DNA of 64,000 nt, taken from the NCBI GenBank assembly GCA_051294375.1, contig CM119264.1:2957575-3021574 (forward strand), given 5' to 3'. The DNA comes from Paraspadella gotoi. Its lineage: Eukaryota; Chaetognatha. The notes beneath the pieces are model-generated. The model saw only the letters and a program-made list of their open reading frames with translations. It was not told where the DNA came from and searched no databases. Made by a program: the position numbers and the translations under genes. Position 1 is the first letter of the stretch, and every line of letters starts with the position of its first letter. Shown here one piece after another: positions 1 to 11,131 of this stretch.

Positions 1-2829
1 CAAAAATGGTTCGCCGACATTGTTTGCTCAAACATGTTTTAAATAAAAGACAATTCAAAAATAAATTTCCCCGATTTTTTCTATCGATTATCTTCGAACA
101 TGGAGGGGTAGCGTCTCTCTGTAATCCTGGCTTCGGGAATGTTCGAGCGAGCATGGGATGCGATACAACGTGAGGCGCGTTCTCGGTACACCAATCACCA
201 GGGAAACCGCCGTTGCACCAGAGTTCCATCTGCAGCTTAACGTGTCGGTTCGTCCATAGAAGCAGAGGAGTCCTAGTCAGCTAAATACCATCAGGTTGTC
301 TCGGATTTACCGAAAACACATTACAAACATCTTATTCTAAAATTACTAGCATTAGATAGCATTGAACATTTAGACTACAACTTAGATAGCATGTTTACGC
401 AATAATGGGATACATTTAACCACTGTCGACCCGCTAAGGCCCAGTGCCACGTCGGTTTCCTGGTGAATCAAATTGGAAAATCGAGAATCAGTCGTCGTCG
501 TTTCCCAGACTCGCTTGACTACTTTTTCTCTTAATTCTTTTAATTTTTTTTTCGTCGTCCTTGTATTACAAGGTACAATACCAATACTATGCACAATCGA
601 TAACTCCATGTGGTGCATTTATTATAGACTTTGCTTTGTCGTGTTCATTCCCGGCCACCGTAATAAATTATTTATAAAACTATTTAATCCACTTTGTCGG
701 TCCGTCGTCCACCCCCCAAATCTTGTCGGTAAATCTTATAAATCATATCACAACATCGAATTTATGTAAATTAATGCAAACAAAATACAAAAATCAATGT
801 CTCGTCCGTCCCCCTAGGCATTAACATAAACATTACTCGTGATTGGATGGATATATTGGAATTAAAATTGTGTGTGGGTGGTAGGATATTGTGTGATTGA
901 GCTAGATATAAAAGTTTTGATGGAATCGTGCAAGTGGAAATGAGTTTAAGTGGAATAAACAAAAGTAAAATTCACTTATATTTTTACTCAAATCTGCTTA
1001 TCGCAGATTACGACTCTATAATCCACTTTATCGGTCCGTATGTCCAGTGTGTGATTGAGCTGGATATAAAGTTTTGATGGAATCGTACAAGTGGAAAAGA
1101 GTTTGAATAGAAAAAACAAAACTCACATTAAAAATTTTTAATTCCTTTTAAATTTTTTTTAAGTATCTTTCTCTCTTTCTCACTCAGTGGAAATGATTGA
1201 TTGGCTTGTTAATGTTAANNNNNNNNNNNNNNNNNNNNNNNNNTCTCTCTCTCTCTCTCTCTCTCTCTCACTTCCTTCCTCTCTCTCTCCTCTCTCTCTT
1301 CTGCTCTCTCTCTCTCTCTTCTCTCGCTTCTTACCTCCGATTAAAGTACAACCATCTCTCACAAATATTGCACTTTCATAACAGGACGAGACACTTAAAA
1401 CCGTCCGACTCAACAATTTGTTTCATCGTCTTTGAGAAATTATTTTTTTTTTAAACTTTTTATTCTTTACTTTTTGAGACACCAGGTTCAAAGATACATA
1501 TTCAAGATTTTGTAATCAATGTCAAAGTTAATTGTAAATACAGGGTGGTCCAGCTCTAATGGGACTAACTTCAAGTTTACAGGCACAAAAATGGTTCCGC
1601 CGACATTGTTTGCTCAAAATGTTTTAAATAAAAGACAATTCAAAAATAAATTTCCCCGATTTTTTCTATCGTTTATCTTCGAACATGGGGGGTAGCGTCT
1701 CTCTTGTAATCCTGGCTTCGGGATGTTCGAGCGAGCATGGGATGCGATACAACGTGAGGCGCGTTCTCGGTACACCAATCACCAGGGAAACCGCCGTTGC
1801 AGCCAGAGTTCCATCTGCAGCGCTTAACGTGTCGGTTCGTCCATAGAAGCAGAGGAGTCCTAGTCAGCTAAATACCATCAGGTTGTCTCGGATTTACCGA
1901 AAACAGCATTACAACATCTTATTCGTAAATTACTAGCATTAGATAGCATTGACATTTAGACTACAAACTTAGATAGCATGTTTACGCAATAATGGGATAC
2001 ATTTAACCACTGTCGACCGTAAGCTGCCAGGTGCCACGTCGGTTTCCACTGGTGAATCAAATTGGAAATCGAGAATCAGCGTCGTCGTTTCCCAGAACTC
2101 GCTTGACTACTTTTTCTCTCTAATTCTTTTTAAATTTTTTTTTCGTCGTCCTTGTATTTACAGGTACAATACCAATACTATGCACAATCGATCAACTCCA
2201 CTGTGGGTGCATTTATTATAGCTTTGCTTTGTCGTCGTTCATTCCCCGCCACCGTAATAAATTATTTTATAAACTATTTAATCCACTTTGTCGGTCCGTC
2301 GGTCCACCCCCCAAATCTTGGCCGGTAAATCTTAATAATCATATCACAACATCGAATTATGATAAATTATGCAAAAAACAAAATACAAAAATAATAGCAT
2401 GTCCATCCGTCCCGTCCCTGCGGCTTAACATTAAACATAACTACGTGATTGGATGGATATATTGGAATTAAAATTGTGTGTGGGTAGGAAATTGTGTGAT
2501 TGAGGCTAGATATAAAGTTTTGATGGAATCGTGCAAGTGGAAATGAGTTTAAGTGGAATAACAAAAGTAAAACTCACTTATATTTTTACTTCAAATTGCT
2601 TATCGCAGATTACGACTCTATAATCCACTTTATCGGTCCGTATGTCCAGTGTGTGATGAGCTGGATTAAGTTTTGATGGATCGTACAAGTAGAAAAGAGT
2701 TTGAATTAGAAACAAAACTCACAATTAAAATTTTTAATTCCTTTATAACTTTTTTTTAAGTATCTTTCCTTCTTTCTCATCAGTGGAATGATTGATTGGC
2801 TTGTTAATGTTAATCTCTCTCTCTCTCGC

Positions 2830-2868
<39 letters not shown>

Positions 2869-2905
2869 CTCTCTCCTTCTCTCTCTCTCTCTTCTGTGTG
2901 TGGTG
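1..2905. repeat. Tandem 1.55-kb unit, two copies (third copy at 11400-12760)
   Basis: The sequence from base 1 recurs from about 1590 and again from about 11400, with the same order of landmarks: a GC-balanced block, a fragment of helix-turn-helix-like coding sequence on the minus strand, an AT-rich block with runs of GTCGGTCCGTC, and a CT microsatellite (1219-1335 including a 25-base gap, and 2812-2893). The copies differ by scattered single-base indels. The junction at about 1541 reads TACAGGGTGGTCCAGC, which resembles the terminal inverted repeat of Tc1/mariner-type DNA transposons. No matching inverted end was found, so the unit is called a repeat with transposon-like remains. Confidence 0.7.
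382..618 (-). pseudogene. Degenerate transposase-like fragment with a helix-turn-helix-like stretch
   Basis: A 78-codon minus-strand reading frame contains LREKVVKRVWE followed by ETDVALGLSGSTVVK, a pattern like the DNA-binding helices of cut-and-paste transposases. Downstream on the same strand the frame is closed by stops, and too little sequence remains for a catalytic domain. Copies at about 1990-2220 and 11686-12039 carry different indels. The family assignment (possibly Tc1/mariner-like because of the TACAGGGTGGTCC end) is inference; the frame could also be chance coding in a repeat. Confidence 0.3.
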
Positions 2906-3640
2906 TGCATCATTTATCGATTGTCATTGCATTTACTATGATCGCATCAGTAAAATGATTATCATCTCATCAATAGATGACTATTCATTCTATCAATGAC
3001 TATCATCACATCAATGAATTGTTATCATCGCATGATTGATATTATCAATTACATCCTGAATGATATGATCATATCAATTATATTATTAATATAATATATT
3101 TTAATAGATAAATAAATTATTCTCATGCATCAATCAATGACTCGCTCATTGCACAATGAATGACTGTCACCGAGCAATCGTGAATAATAATTATCGCATC
3201 AATGAATGTTTATAGTAGCATTAAATGCCATTAATGAATAACTATCATAGCTTAATAATTCATTATTATTGCTGTTCAAAAATTTGTTATAATCACGTCA
3301 ATAATTCTTAATCATTGCAATCAATAGTTTGTTATAATTTGTTATCATTCAATTAAAATTTTTTTATCTTCGAATTTATATTCGATCAAAAATCATCGAT
3401 TGTCGAAAGTCGATCGTGAATTTCACATCTTGGATTGTTGATTGGAATCAATCAACTGTGAATTGTTGATTGTGGGATTGTTTATTGTAGATCGTCCATT
3501 GTGGATTTAAAATTAATTAACAAAAATCTTTAACGAAAGAAGAAACAAATAAAAAATGACAACAATATAAAGAAAAAAAAGTTAGAAAAATCATAAATTA
3601 AAATTAAAATAAAAAATATTTGTAAGATTTTCTATAATTA
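2906..3640. other. AT-rich intergenic or intronic sequence, no gene seen
   Basis: The stretch is rich in degenerate ATCAATGA / TTATCATCGCATC motifs, a decayed short tandem repeat, followed by A-rich sequence. The same sequence recurs at 12740-13500. No open frame or splice-flanked exon is visible. Confidence 0.6.
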
Positions 3641-3689
3641 TCTCTTGTTATGCTCGCTGTACCCGGCTAAAATATCGTTGGCAGATCGA

Positions 3690-5280
3690 CATTGTTTGCT
3701 CAAACTTGTTTCTTTATCCTTCGCCCTCTCCTCTTTTCATCTTTTTTTCTTTCCTCTCAAAGCCATCTATATTTTACCTGTCCTTCCATCTTCTCCTCAC
3801 CCACTCTTCTTGTCTCTCCTCCCTCCTTTCCTCCCATCCCCTTTTCCTCCTCCTTTCTCCGCTTTCTCCTCCTCCCCCTCTTCTTATTCCCTCGCCGATC
3901 TCGCCCCTCTCTTCCCTTCTCTCTCACCTCTTTCTTCCCCCCCCTTCTTCTTCTTCCCTCCTGCTCCTCCTTCCTCCATCTCCTTTTCCTCTCCTCTTCC
4001 CTTTCTCCCTGCTTCCCCCTCTCTTCTTCTCCCCCTCCCCTTGCTCCCATTCCATTCTCTACCTCTTCCCCTATTCCTCCCTTATTCACTCCTTCCCCTC
4101 TTCTTATTCCCCTCCCTCCCTCCCTCTCATCGCCTTCTCCTCCATGCCTCTTGTCTTCCTCCCCCTCTTCTTCCTTCCCTCCTCTTTCACTCCATCAGAT
4201 CCTTTTCCTTCCTTCCTCTTCCCCTTTCCTCCCTCCATCCCCTTTTCTTCTTCCTCCCTCCTTCTGCCTCACCTTCCTCCTCTTCTTTCTCATTATTGCA
4301 TCTCCTCCCCCTCTTCTTATTCCCCTCCCTCCTTCCCTCTCATCCCCTTTCTCTCACCTCTTCTTACCTCCCCCTCTTCTTCTTCCTCCTCCTTTCCTCC
4401 TTATCCCTTTTGCTCCTCTTTCCGCTTTCCTCCCTCCTCCCCTCTTCTTCTCTCCCTCCTCCCTTCCTCCCGTGCCCTTCTCTACTCTTCCCCCTTTCTC
4501 CTATATCCCTCCTCGCCGCTCTTCTTCTTCCTCCCTCCCTCTATCCCCCTTCTCTCCACCTCTTTCTCCTCCCCTCTTTTCTTCCCTCCGCCTTTCCTCT
4601 CGATCCATTTTCCTCCCCTCTCCCCTTCTCCTCTCCCTCCCCTCTTCTTCTTCTCCTCCCTTCTTCTCTTCTCTACCCGTACTCCTTATTCTCTTACCTC
4701 TTCCCTCTTTCTTTATTCCCTTCCTCCCCCTCTCTTGCTATCCTCCTCCCCTCTTTCCACCTCTCCCTTCTCCCTCCTCCCGCTTCTTCTTCCCTCACCT
4801 CCCTTCCTCCCATCCCTCTCCTCCACCTCTTCCCTTTTCCTCCTACGTCCCCCTCTTCGTTCATCCTCCTCCCTACCTCCTCTCATCCCTTCTCCTCCAC
4901 GCTATCATTTCCCCTTCCTCCCTCCTGCCGCGCCCTCTCTTCATCCTCCTCCCTCCCTCTCGATTCCCTTCTCCTGGCCCACCTCTTCCCCGTTCCTCCC
5001 TCCTCCCCCTCTTCTTCATCTCTCCCTCCCTCCTATCTCATCATCGCTTTCCTCACCTTGTCTTCCATTCTGTCTTCTCCCCCTCTTTTTTGCCTCCCTC
5101 CCTCCTCCCATTCCCTTCTCTCCACCTCTTCTCCCTTCCTTCTTCCTTGATCTCCGTCCCCCCTATTCTTCTTCCGCTCCTCCCTTCCTCCCATCCCTTT
5201 TTCCTCCCACTTCTTTCCTCTGTTCGCTCTCCCTCCCTCCTCCACTTCTTCTCTCCCATCCCCTGATCCCTTTTTCTTAA
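3690..5280 (+). repeat. 1.6-kb pyrimidine-strand minisatellite
   Basis: Almost every base on the plus strand is C or T. Variants of CCTCCCATCCCTTTTCCTCC recur roughly every 60-70 bases, separated by CCCCTCTTCTTCTTCCCTCC. Long polypurine/polypyrimidine tracts of this kind can adopt triplex (H-DNA) conformations. All three plus-strand frames stay open for about 500 codons only because CT-only DNA has no stop codons. A second copy lies at 13550-15090. Confidence 0.85.
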
Positions 5281-5369
5281 TCGGGTATCGCAGAATCGGC
5301 TTTTGTTCTGTTTTGGCCAAAAATTCAGCTTTCCCGCGGCTGCATTGTCGAAACTCATTTCCCCACGCA

Positions 5370-5930
5370 TTCTGGTCTATCGCCCCACTACCGTCCCCAA
5401 CCGCCGCCTACAATCCCCTTTCGCACACATACGCTCTCCCGCCACACGGCTTCCCCAACCTCACACAATCCTTATCCCAAACGCTCTCCCTCCTACAACT
5501 CACCACGACCAGAGCGTTCCGGCCCAAGTCCCAATCCCTTTCCGCTCACGCTCTCACCCCCACACGGCCCAACCGGTCACGAATCCCTTCTCCCGCAACG
5601 CTCTCCCATTTCCCCACGTCGTCCACCCCGTCCAAACCTCAACAATCCCTTCACCGCAACGCTCTGCCCTCACCACCACGGTTCGCCAAACCTCAACTCC
5701 CTTTCCGCAAGCGCTCTCTCCCACCATCCCCGGTCCCCAGAACCTCACACAATCCTTCCCAACGGCTCTTCCCACCCACACCAGGTGCGCACCAGACTCC
5801 CCACAATCCCTTTCCCCAACGCTCTCCCACTGACCACCGGTCCCAACCCCCCAATCCCTTTCCCAACGCTCTCCCCACCACACCGCGTCCCCAACCACCC
5901 ACAATCCTTTTCCACAACGTCTTCAAACAC
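5370..5930 (+). repeat. C-rich minisatellite of about 50 bp
   Basis: The core CAATCCCTTTCCCCAACGCT followed by CTCCCACCACACCGGTCCCCA recurs about every 48-52 bases. A cleaner version of the array is at 15170-15510, where the period is easiest to see. It starts directly after the pyrimidine minisatellite and is therefore part of the same duplicated segment. Confidence 0.8.
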
Positions 5931-6009
5931 TCATCCCTTCGCCCCCTCCCCCCCTCAACTCCGCCCCTTTTTCCAGCTCCACCGTCCAACTCGGATTCCC
6001 AGTCGCCGT

Positions 6010-6560
6010 CTTTTCAGGCCACAAATGCGTCAGGATTCCGACGGAGGCCGTTTGCTGTTGCGACCATCTCGTCGAGCAGGTGATGGGGATGATGCTGGAG
6101 AAGGATGTAGAAGATGATGATGGTGATGCTGAGATGATGATGATGGTGGTGATGATGATGATGATAGTGATGAAGATGATGATGATGTTGACGATGACGT
6201 TGATAGGCGGTTGCATCGTTAACGATTTTATCACCGATAACGATTTCGAAGACGAAATAAAAGTTGATGATTTTTCCTTTTTCCGGTGACGAAGATTTTA
6301 ATGGCGACGCGGCTGCAGACGATGGGGCAAATGATGTCCCAGATGATGAAGCAGATGATGTCCCCGATGATAATGTTGGTGTTACAGATGATGATGCAGA
6401 TGATATCGCAGATGATGTCGGAGTTGATGACGCGGATGATGTCGCACATGATGAGGCTGATGTGGTTGCAGATCATTACAGATTATGATGCCGATGATGA
6501 AGCAGATATCACAGATATAAGCGGATGATATCACAGATGTTGATCGAAGTCTTCCAACGA
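6010..6560. repeat. GAT/GATGATGYN tandem array
   Basis: Imperfect GAT triplets with an overlying six- to twelve-base register (GATGATGTCCCA, GATGATGCAGAT). A plus-strand frame at 6264-6488 reads as Asp/Ala-rich repeats (ADDVPDDE) but starts within the array and has no recognisable domain. The copy at 15660-16130 has its frame broken by indels, so coding is not supported. Confidence 0.7.
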
Positions 6561-6589
6561 TGAGCTGCTTCGATCGTTTTTCGCTTCTC

Positions 6590-6965
6590 GTCGAACATGG
6601 GAACGATGACGATGAACCGACGACGCGAGACGACGACGACGATAGTCGAGACCCTGTTTTTATTTTATGTTTTTTTTATGCGGCGGGACTTAGCTTTTTC
6701 CGGGGCGACATAAAAATAGCGGAACGATGACGACGATGAGACGACGACGACTGACGACGACACGATATCTCGCTTCGTCCTTCGTTTCATGAAAACACGG
6801 AGAGTTAAAGGACGACGAAGACAACGACGACGAAGACAACAACAACGCCCTCTTGAGATGACAATCACCGAAAATGACGCGGACGCCACAAATGGCGACC
6901 ATGAAAGAAGATGACGACCGCGACGACGACTTAGTTGTTGTTGTTGTTGTTGTTGTTGTTGTTAT
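6590..6965. repeat. GAC/ACG triplet arrays ending in (GTT)n
   Basis: Interrupted (GAC)n and (ACG)n triplets flank a short conserved segment CGTTTCATGAAAACACGG, then a pure (TTG)n run at about 6931-6962. The copy at 16200-16590 has the same order. No exon seen. Confidence 0.7.
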
Positions 6966-7074
6966 GTTTTTCCAAAATGGTTGTTTTCCTCGAATTTTCG
7001 ATCAAAATCGATGGAATAAAGTCGAGATTTTTCGGTACAAATTTTCGATATCATGTGATCCCATTCTCAATGTA

Positions 7075-7300
7075 ATTTGATGCCATCTCGATGCCATCTG
7101 ATGAATTCTCCATGCCATGTGATGCCATTCACGTTGCCATCTGATAAATTCTTCATGCCATGTGATGCCATTTTCGATGCCATATGATGCCCTTCTCGAT
7201 GCCATGTGATGCCATTCACGTTGCCATCTGATTAATTCTCCATGCCATGTGATGCCATTCTCGATGCCATATGATGCCCTTCTCGATGCCATGTGATGCC
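7075..7300 (+). repeat. 20-bp minisatellite, TGATGCCATTCTCGATGCCA
   Basis: Successive units alternate ATGCCATGTGATGCCATTC with CGATGCCATATGATGCCCTTC and CACGTTGCCATCTGATGAATT. The array runs into the 793-base N gap (7301-8093), so its length is unknown. A second array at 16680-16950 shows the same unit order, ending in unique sequence. Confidence 0.85.
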
Positions 7301-8093
7301 NNNNNNNNNNNNNNNNNNNNNNNNNNNNNNNNNNNNNNNNNNNNNNNNNNNNNNNNNNNNNNNNNNNNNNNNNNNNNNNNNNNNNNNNNNNNNNNNNNNN
7401 NNNNNNNNNNNNNNNNNNNNNNNNNNNNNNNNNNNNNNNNNNNNNNNNNNNNNNNNNNNNNNNNNNNNNNNNNNNNNNNNNNNNNNNNNNNNNNNNNNNN
7501 NNNNNNNNNNNNNNNNNNNNNNNNNNNNNNNNNNNNNNNNNNNNNNNNNNNNNNNNNNNNNNNNNNNNNNNNNNNNNNNNNNNNNNNNNNNNNNNNNNNN
7601 NNNNNNNNNNNNNNNNNNNNNNNNNNNNNNNNNNNNNNNNNNNNNNNNNNNNNNNNNNNNNNNNNNNNNNNNNNNNNNNNNNNNNNNNNNNNNNNNNNNN
7701 NNNNNNNNNNNNNNNNNNNNNNNNNNNNNNNNNNNNNNNNNNNNNNNNNNNNNNNNNNNNNNNNNNNNNNNNNNNNNNNNNNNNNNNNNNNNNNNNNNNN
7801 NNNNNNNNNNNNNNNNNNNNNNNNNNNNNNNNNNNNNNNNNNNNNNNNNNNNNNNNNNNNNNNNNNNNNNNNNNNNNNNNNNNNNNNNNNNNNNNNNNNN
7901 NNNNNNNNNNNNNNNNNNNNNNNNNNNNNNNNNNNNNNNNNNNNNNNNNNNNNNNNNNNNNNNNNNNNNNNNNNNNNNNNNNNNNNNNNNNNNNNNNNNN
8001 NNNNNNNNNNNNNNNNNNNNNNNNNNNNNNNNNNNNNNNNNNNNNNNNNNNNNNNNNNNNNNNNNNNNNNNNNNNNNNNNNNNNNNNNNNNNN
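7301..8093. other. Assembly gap (N)
   Basis: A run of 793 undetermined bases. It begins inside a 20-bp minisatellite, so the missing sequence is probably more of that array. Confidence 1.
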
Positions 8094-8943
8094 AAAAAAA
8101 AATATTGAAATATTGGATTTTTTCGCTGAAAATTGACAATTTTTTTCTCAGTTAAACGAGTCTGAATCGGAAATTGAAGGCGTCAAAGTCACACTTGTAC
8201 TTGCCACACTTGCCACAGTTGTAGTTGCCACATTTATTTTGAGAGCTTTGATTTGAATACAGTATTTATTTCATTTGAATATTATAAAGTATTTACTCTA
8301 GCGAGATAAGCTTTGTGCGAAAAAAACACATTTTTATTGCATGGGACATCAATGGAGTAAGGAAACAAAGTGAACCAGTGAAAGTGGGAATAGAAAGAGG
8401 TTGGGATGGAAACAAGGAAAGTCACCAATGGAAGGAGGAAGCAATGGAGGCCAACGTCTCTCTTTTGACATCGTGAGAAGACCGATACAAATGATCTTCT
8501 CTCGGGAAAAGAGGGACTCCCTTCTCTTAGTGAGTGGGCGTNNNNNNNNNNNNNNNNNNNNNNNNNNNNNNNNNNNNNNNNNNNNNNNNNNNNNNNNNNN
8601 NNNNNNNNNNNNNNNNNNNNNNNNNNNNNNNNNNNNNNNNNNNNNNNNNNNNNNNNNNNNNNNNNNNNNNNNNNNNNNNNNNNNNNNNNNNNNNNNNNNN
8701 NNNNNNNNNNNNNNNNNNNNNNNNNNNNNNNNNNNNNNNNNNNNNNNNNNNNNNNNNNNNNNNNNNNNNAAGGGGGAGAGGAAATACATTGCTGCGTGGA
8801 TGATAGGAAAGAGGAGGAAGCGATTAAGTAGAATTAAAGACAGTGAGAGAGGGATTACGAANNNNNNNNNNGAGGAAACTCATTCCTTCATTACTTTCCC
8901 ATGGGATGAGCTTACAAAGGACGGGGAAAGGAAAGCCTCAACG

Positions 8944-8981
<38 letters not shown>

Positions 8982-9110
8982 NNNNNNNNNNNNNNNNNNN
9001 NNNNNNNNNNNNNNNNNNNNNNNNNNNNNNNNNNNNNNNNNNNNNNNNNNNNNNNNNNNNNNNNNNNNNNNNNNNNNNNNNNNNNNNNNNNNNNNNNNNN
9101 NNNNNNNNNN

Positions 9111-9141
<31 letters not shown>

Positions 9142-9592
9142 AGATACTTTGGGGAGGACAAAAAGAAAGAGAAGATTAAAAAAGAAAGAGTTGAAAAGCG
9201 AATGTATTTTTAACCTGCGCCTTCAGTTCATGATACAGTGAGACATGAAATTGACGAGAATTTGAGTGAGGAGAAAGAAAGAAGATGAAGAGAAAAACTG
9301 AGGTGAAGAGAAATGAGGAGATGAATTGTGAGATGAACGAGAGAGATGAATGAGATGAGAAGAGAAGGTGAGGGCTGAGGAGAGTTGAATGATTAAATTT
9401 TTTTTTTAAAATGAACACTGAGAAAATAATGTTCTAATTAAAATTTACCTTGAGCTGAGAGAAAAATAATCATTTAATAAAATTAGATATTAAATAACTT
9501 AAATCGCTTTTGCAAACTCCGTGAAAATTTTTATTGGGATGGAATCGATTTTTTACCAACTTCGACTTTGCACAAATTGCATTGAGGTGGTG
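8094..9592. repeat. Two adjacent segments duplicated in reverse order downstream
   Basis: Segment 8094-8861 recurs at about 17945-18680, and segment 8872-9592 recurs at about 17269-17900, so the two blocks occur here in the opposite order from their copies. The second block holds a (GA)n microsatellite interrupted by a gap (8951-9139) and a run of GAGATGAATGAGATGAGAAG variants. Ns at 8542-8769, 8862-8871 and 8982-9110 hide the joints. No coding sequence is evident. Confidence 0.7.
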
Positions 9593-9739
9593 NNNNNNNN
9601 NNNNNNNNNNNNNNNNNGAGGAGAGAGCGAGACAGAGAGAGAGAGAAGATAGAGAGAAAAACAGATAGAGAGAGAAGAAAAAGAGAAAGATAGAGGGCGA
9701 ACAACTGTTGTAAATCGTCTAGGTAACTCTTTCAATCAT

Positions 9740-10150
9740 CAGTCTATCCCAAATTTGAAAGGTCAGTATTCAAATTGAATCTTACCAAATCAAAATCTAC
9801 CAAATCTAAAATCTAAATCCTTTTTTATATTTCCAATCCACAATCCATAAAATAATATCCGAATGCAATCCTTTCATCCCAAATCCCAAATCTTTCATCC
9901 AAATCCCAATCCTTTCATCCAAGATCCTTAAATTCTTTCATCCAAATTCTAAATTATTCATCCAAATCTAAATCCTTACCAAATCCTAAATCCTTTCATC
10001 CAAATTCTATATCAATTCATCCAAATCACAAATCCTTTCATCAAATCTAAATCCTTTCATCCAAATTTTAAATTCCTTTCAATCCAATCCTTCAATCATA
10101 TCCTAAATCCTTTCATGCCAAAATCTAATCCTTTCATCCAAATCCCAAAT
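9740..10150 (+). repeat. About 20-bp minisatellite, CCTTTCATCCAAATCCCAAAT
   Basis: Around twenty degenerate copies of a unit built on CCTTTCATCCAAATC follow one another with slippage-type length changes. The array is not seen in the second copy of the surrounding segment, so it may be specific to this block. Confidence 0.85.
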
Positions 10151-10159
10151 CTGTTTCTC

Positions 10160-11040
10160 CTCAATTTCCCCTCTTTCAAGGCATTTCTCAGAAATCTTGA
10201 CTTCGTTTCTTTCCCATTTTTTTCGTTTACGATCTTCAAATTTCCTTCCTTCTCTTTTTCGACCCAATAATTCTAGGAAAAAAAAACTAACAAAAAACGG
10301 AAAGCATCTCTTGAATTAGTTGTTCTTTTTTTATTCTCTTTCAATTTATCCATTTAATTATCCCAGGAAATTATATAAAGTAATTTTGACTGAAGTACTA
10401 TTACATTATCACCGAATATATCATCACTATATCACCAAGATCTCACACCCAGATGGGCGATGGTGGTAACTAGAACGGCTCCACCCCCCAATAGAGGTCA
10501 GAATGTGTGAGAATGACCCAAAAACCTCGCCCTGGTTTGTTGCCCGCCCAGCAAAAAACAACCTCCCGCCCCCCCCCCTCACCATGCCTCCCGCCCCTTC
10601 TTCACCATTCCTCCGTTCGAATACTCCGGAAAACTATTCACACGACGCGTGACTTCACGCGCCAAAACAATTCTTGTCTTTTCCAGTTTGGAACCAAAAA
10701 AAAATTTCTTTTTCCAATTTATTACATCACCGGGCTCGCCGCCCCTGCTCATTCATCAATTTTTTAGTGCGCGGTTCCTCACGCGTTGGCCCAACCGCCT
10801 ACCATTTCTGTCTCTGTCTGCTGTCTGTCTGTCTGCTGTCTGTCCGCTGTCCACCCTCACCCCAGAAGAAATGGCGATTTCGAAACGGTTTTACTCTTAT
10901 TTTTTCACTTTTTAGAAAAAAAAATATTGTTGTGGTTTCACGATACACAAAACCATACGTTTGCAAACGTTACGTAGCCAAGGGAATCGGACAAGTTCAG
11001 AAGATTGAACGTCTGTCTGGCGAAGAAAGGAAAAACTTTT
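10160..11040. promoter_or_regulatory. CpG-containing unique stretch with promoter-like motifs
   Basis: This is one of the few single-copy stretches in the first 18 kb. It carries ACGCGT at 10645-10650 and 10781-10786 and an E2F-like GCGCCAAA at about 10659-10666, in a CpG-rich patch with (CTGTCTG)n at 10807-10850. These motifs are typical of some housekeeping promoters but short enough to occur by chance, and no first exon could be tied to them. Confidence 0.2.
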
Positions 11041-11059
11041 TTCACGGCCCGCCATTTTT

Positions 11060-11096
11060 ACCATATCTCTCTCTCTCTCTCTCTTCTCTCCTCTCA

Positions 11097-11131
<35 letters not shown>

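Noticed and set aside
3645-5280. Three overlapping plus-strand open frames of about 500 codons
   Set aside because: They exist because the DNA is almost only C and T. The translations are Ser/Pro/Leu/Phe low complexity in all three frames, and the frames are broken differently in the second copy.
6264-6528. Asp/Ala-rich frames in the GAT array
   Set aside because: A GAT-based tandem repeat; the equivalent copy is frameshifted and no flanking exon signals were found.
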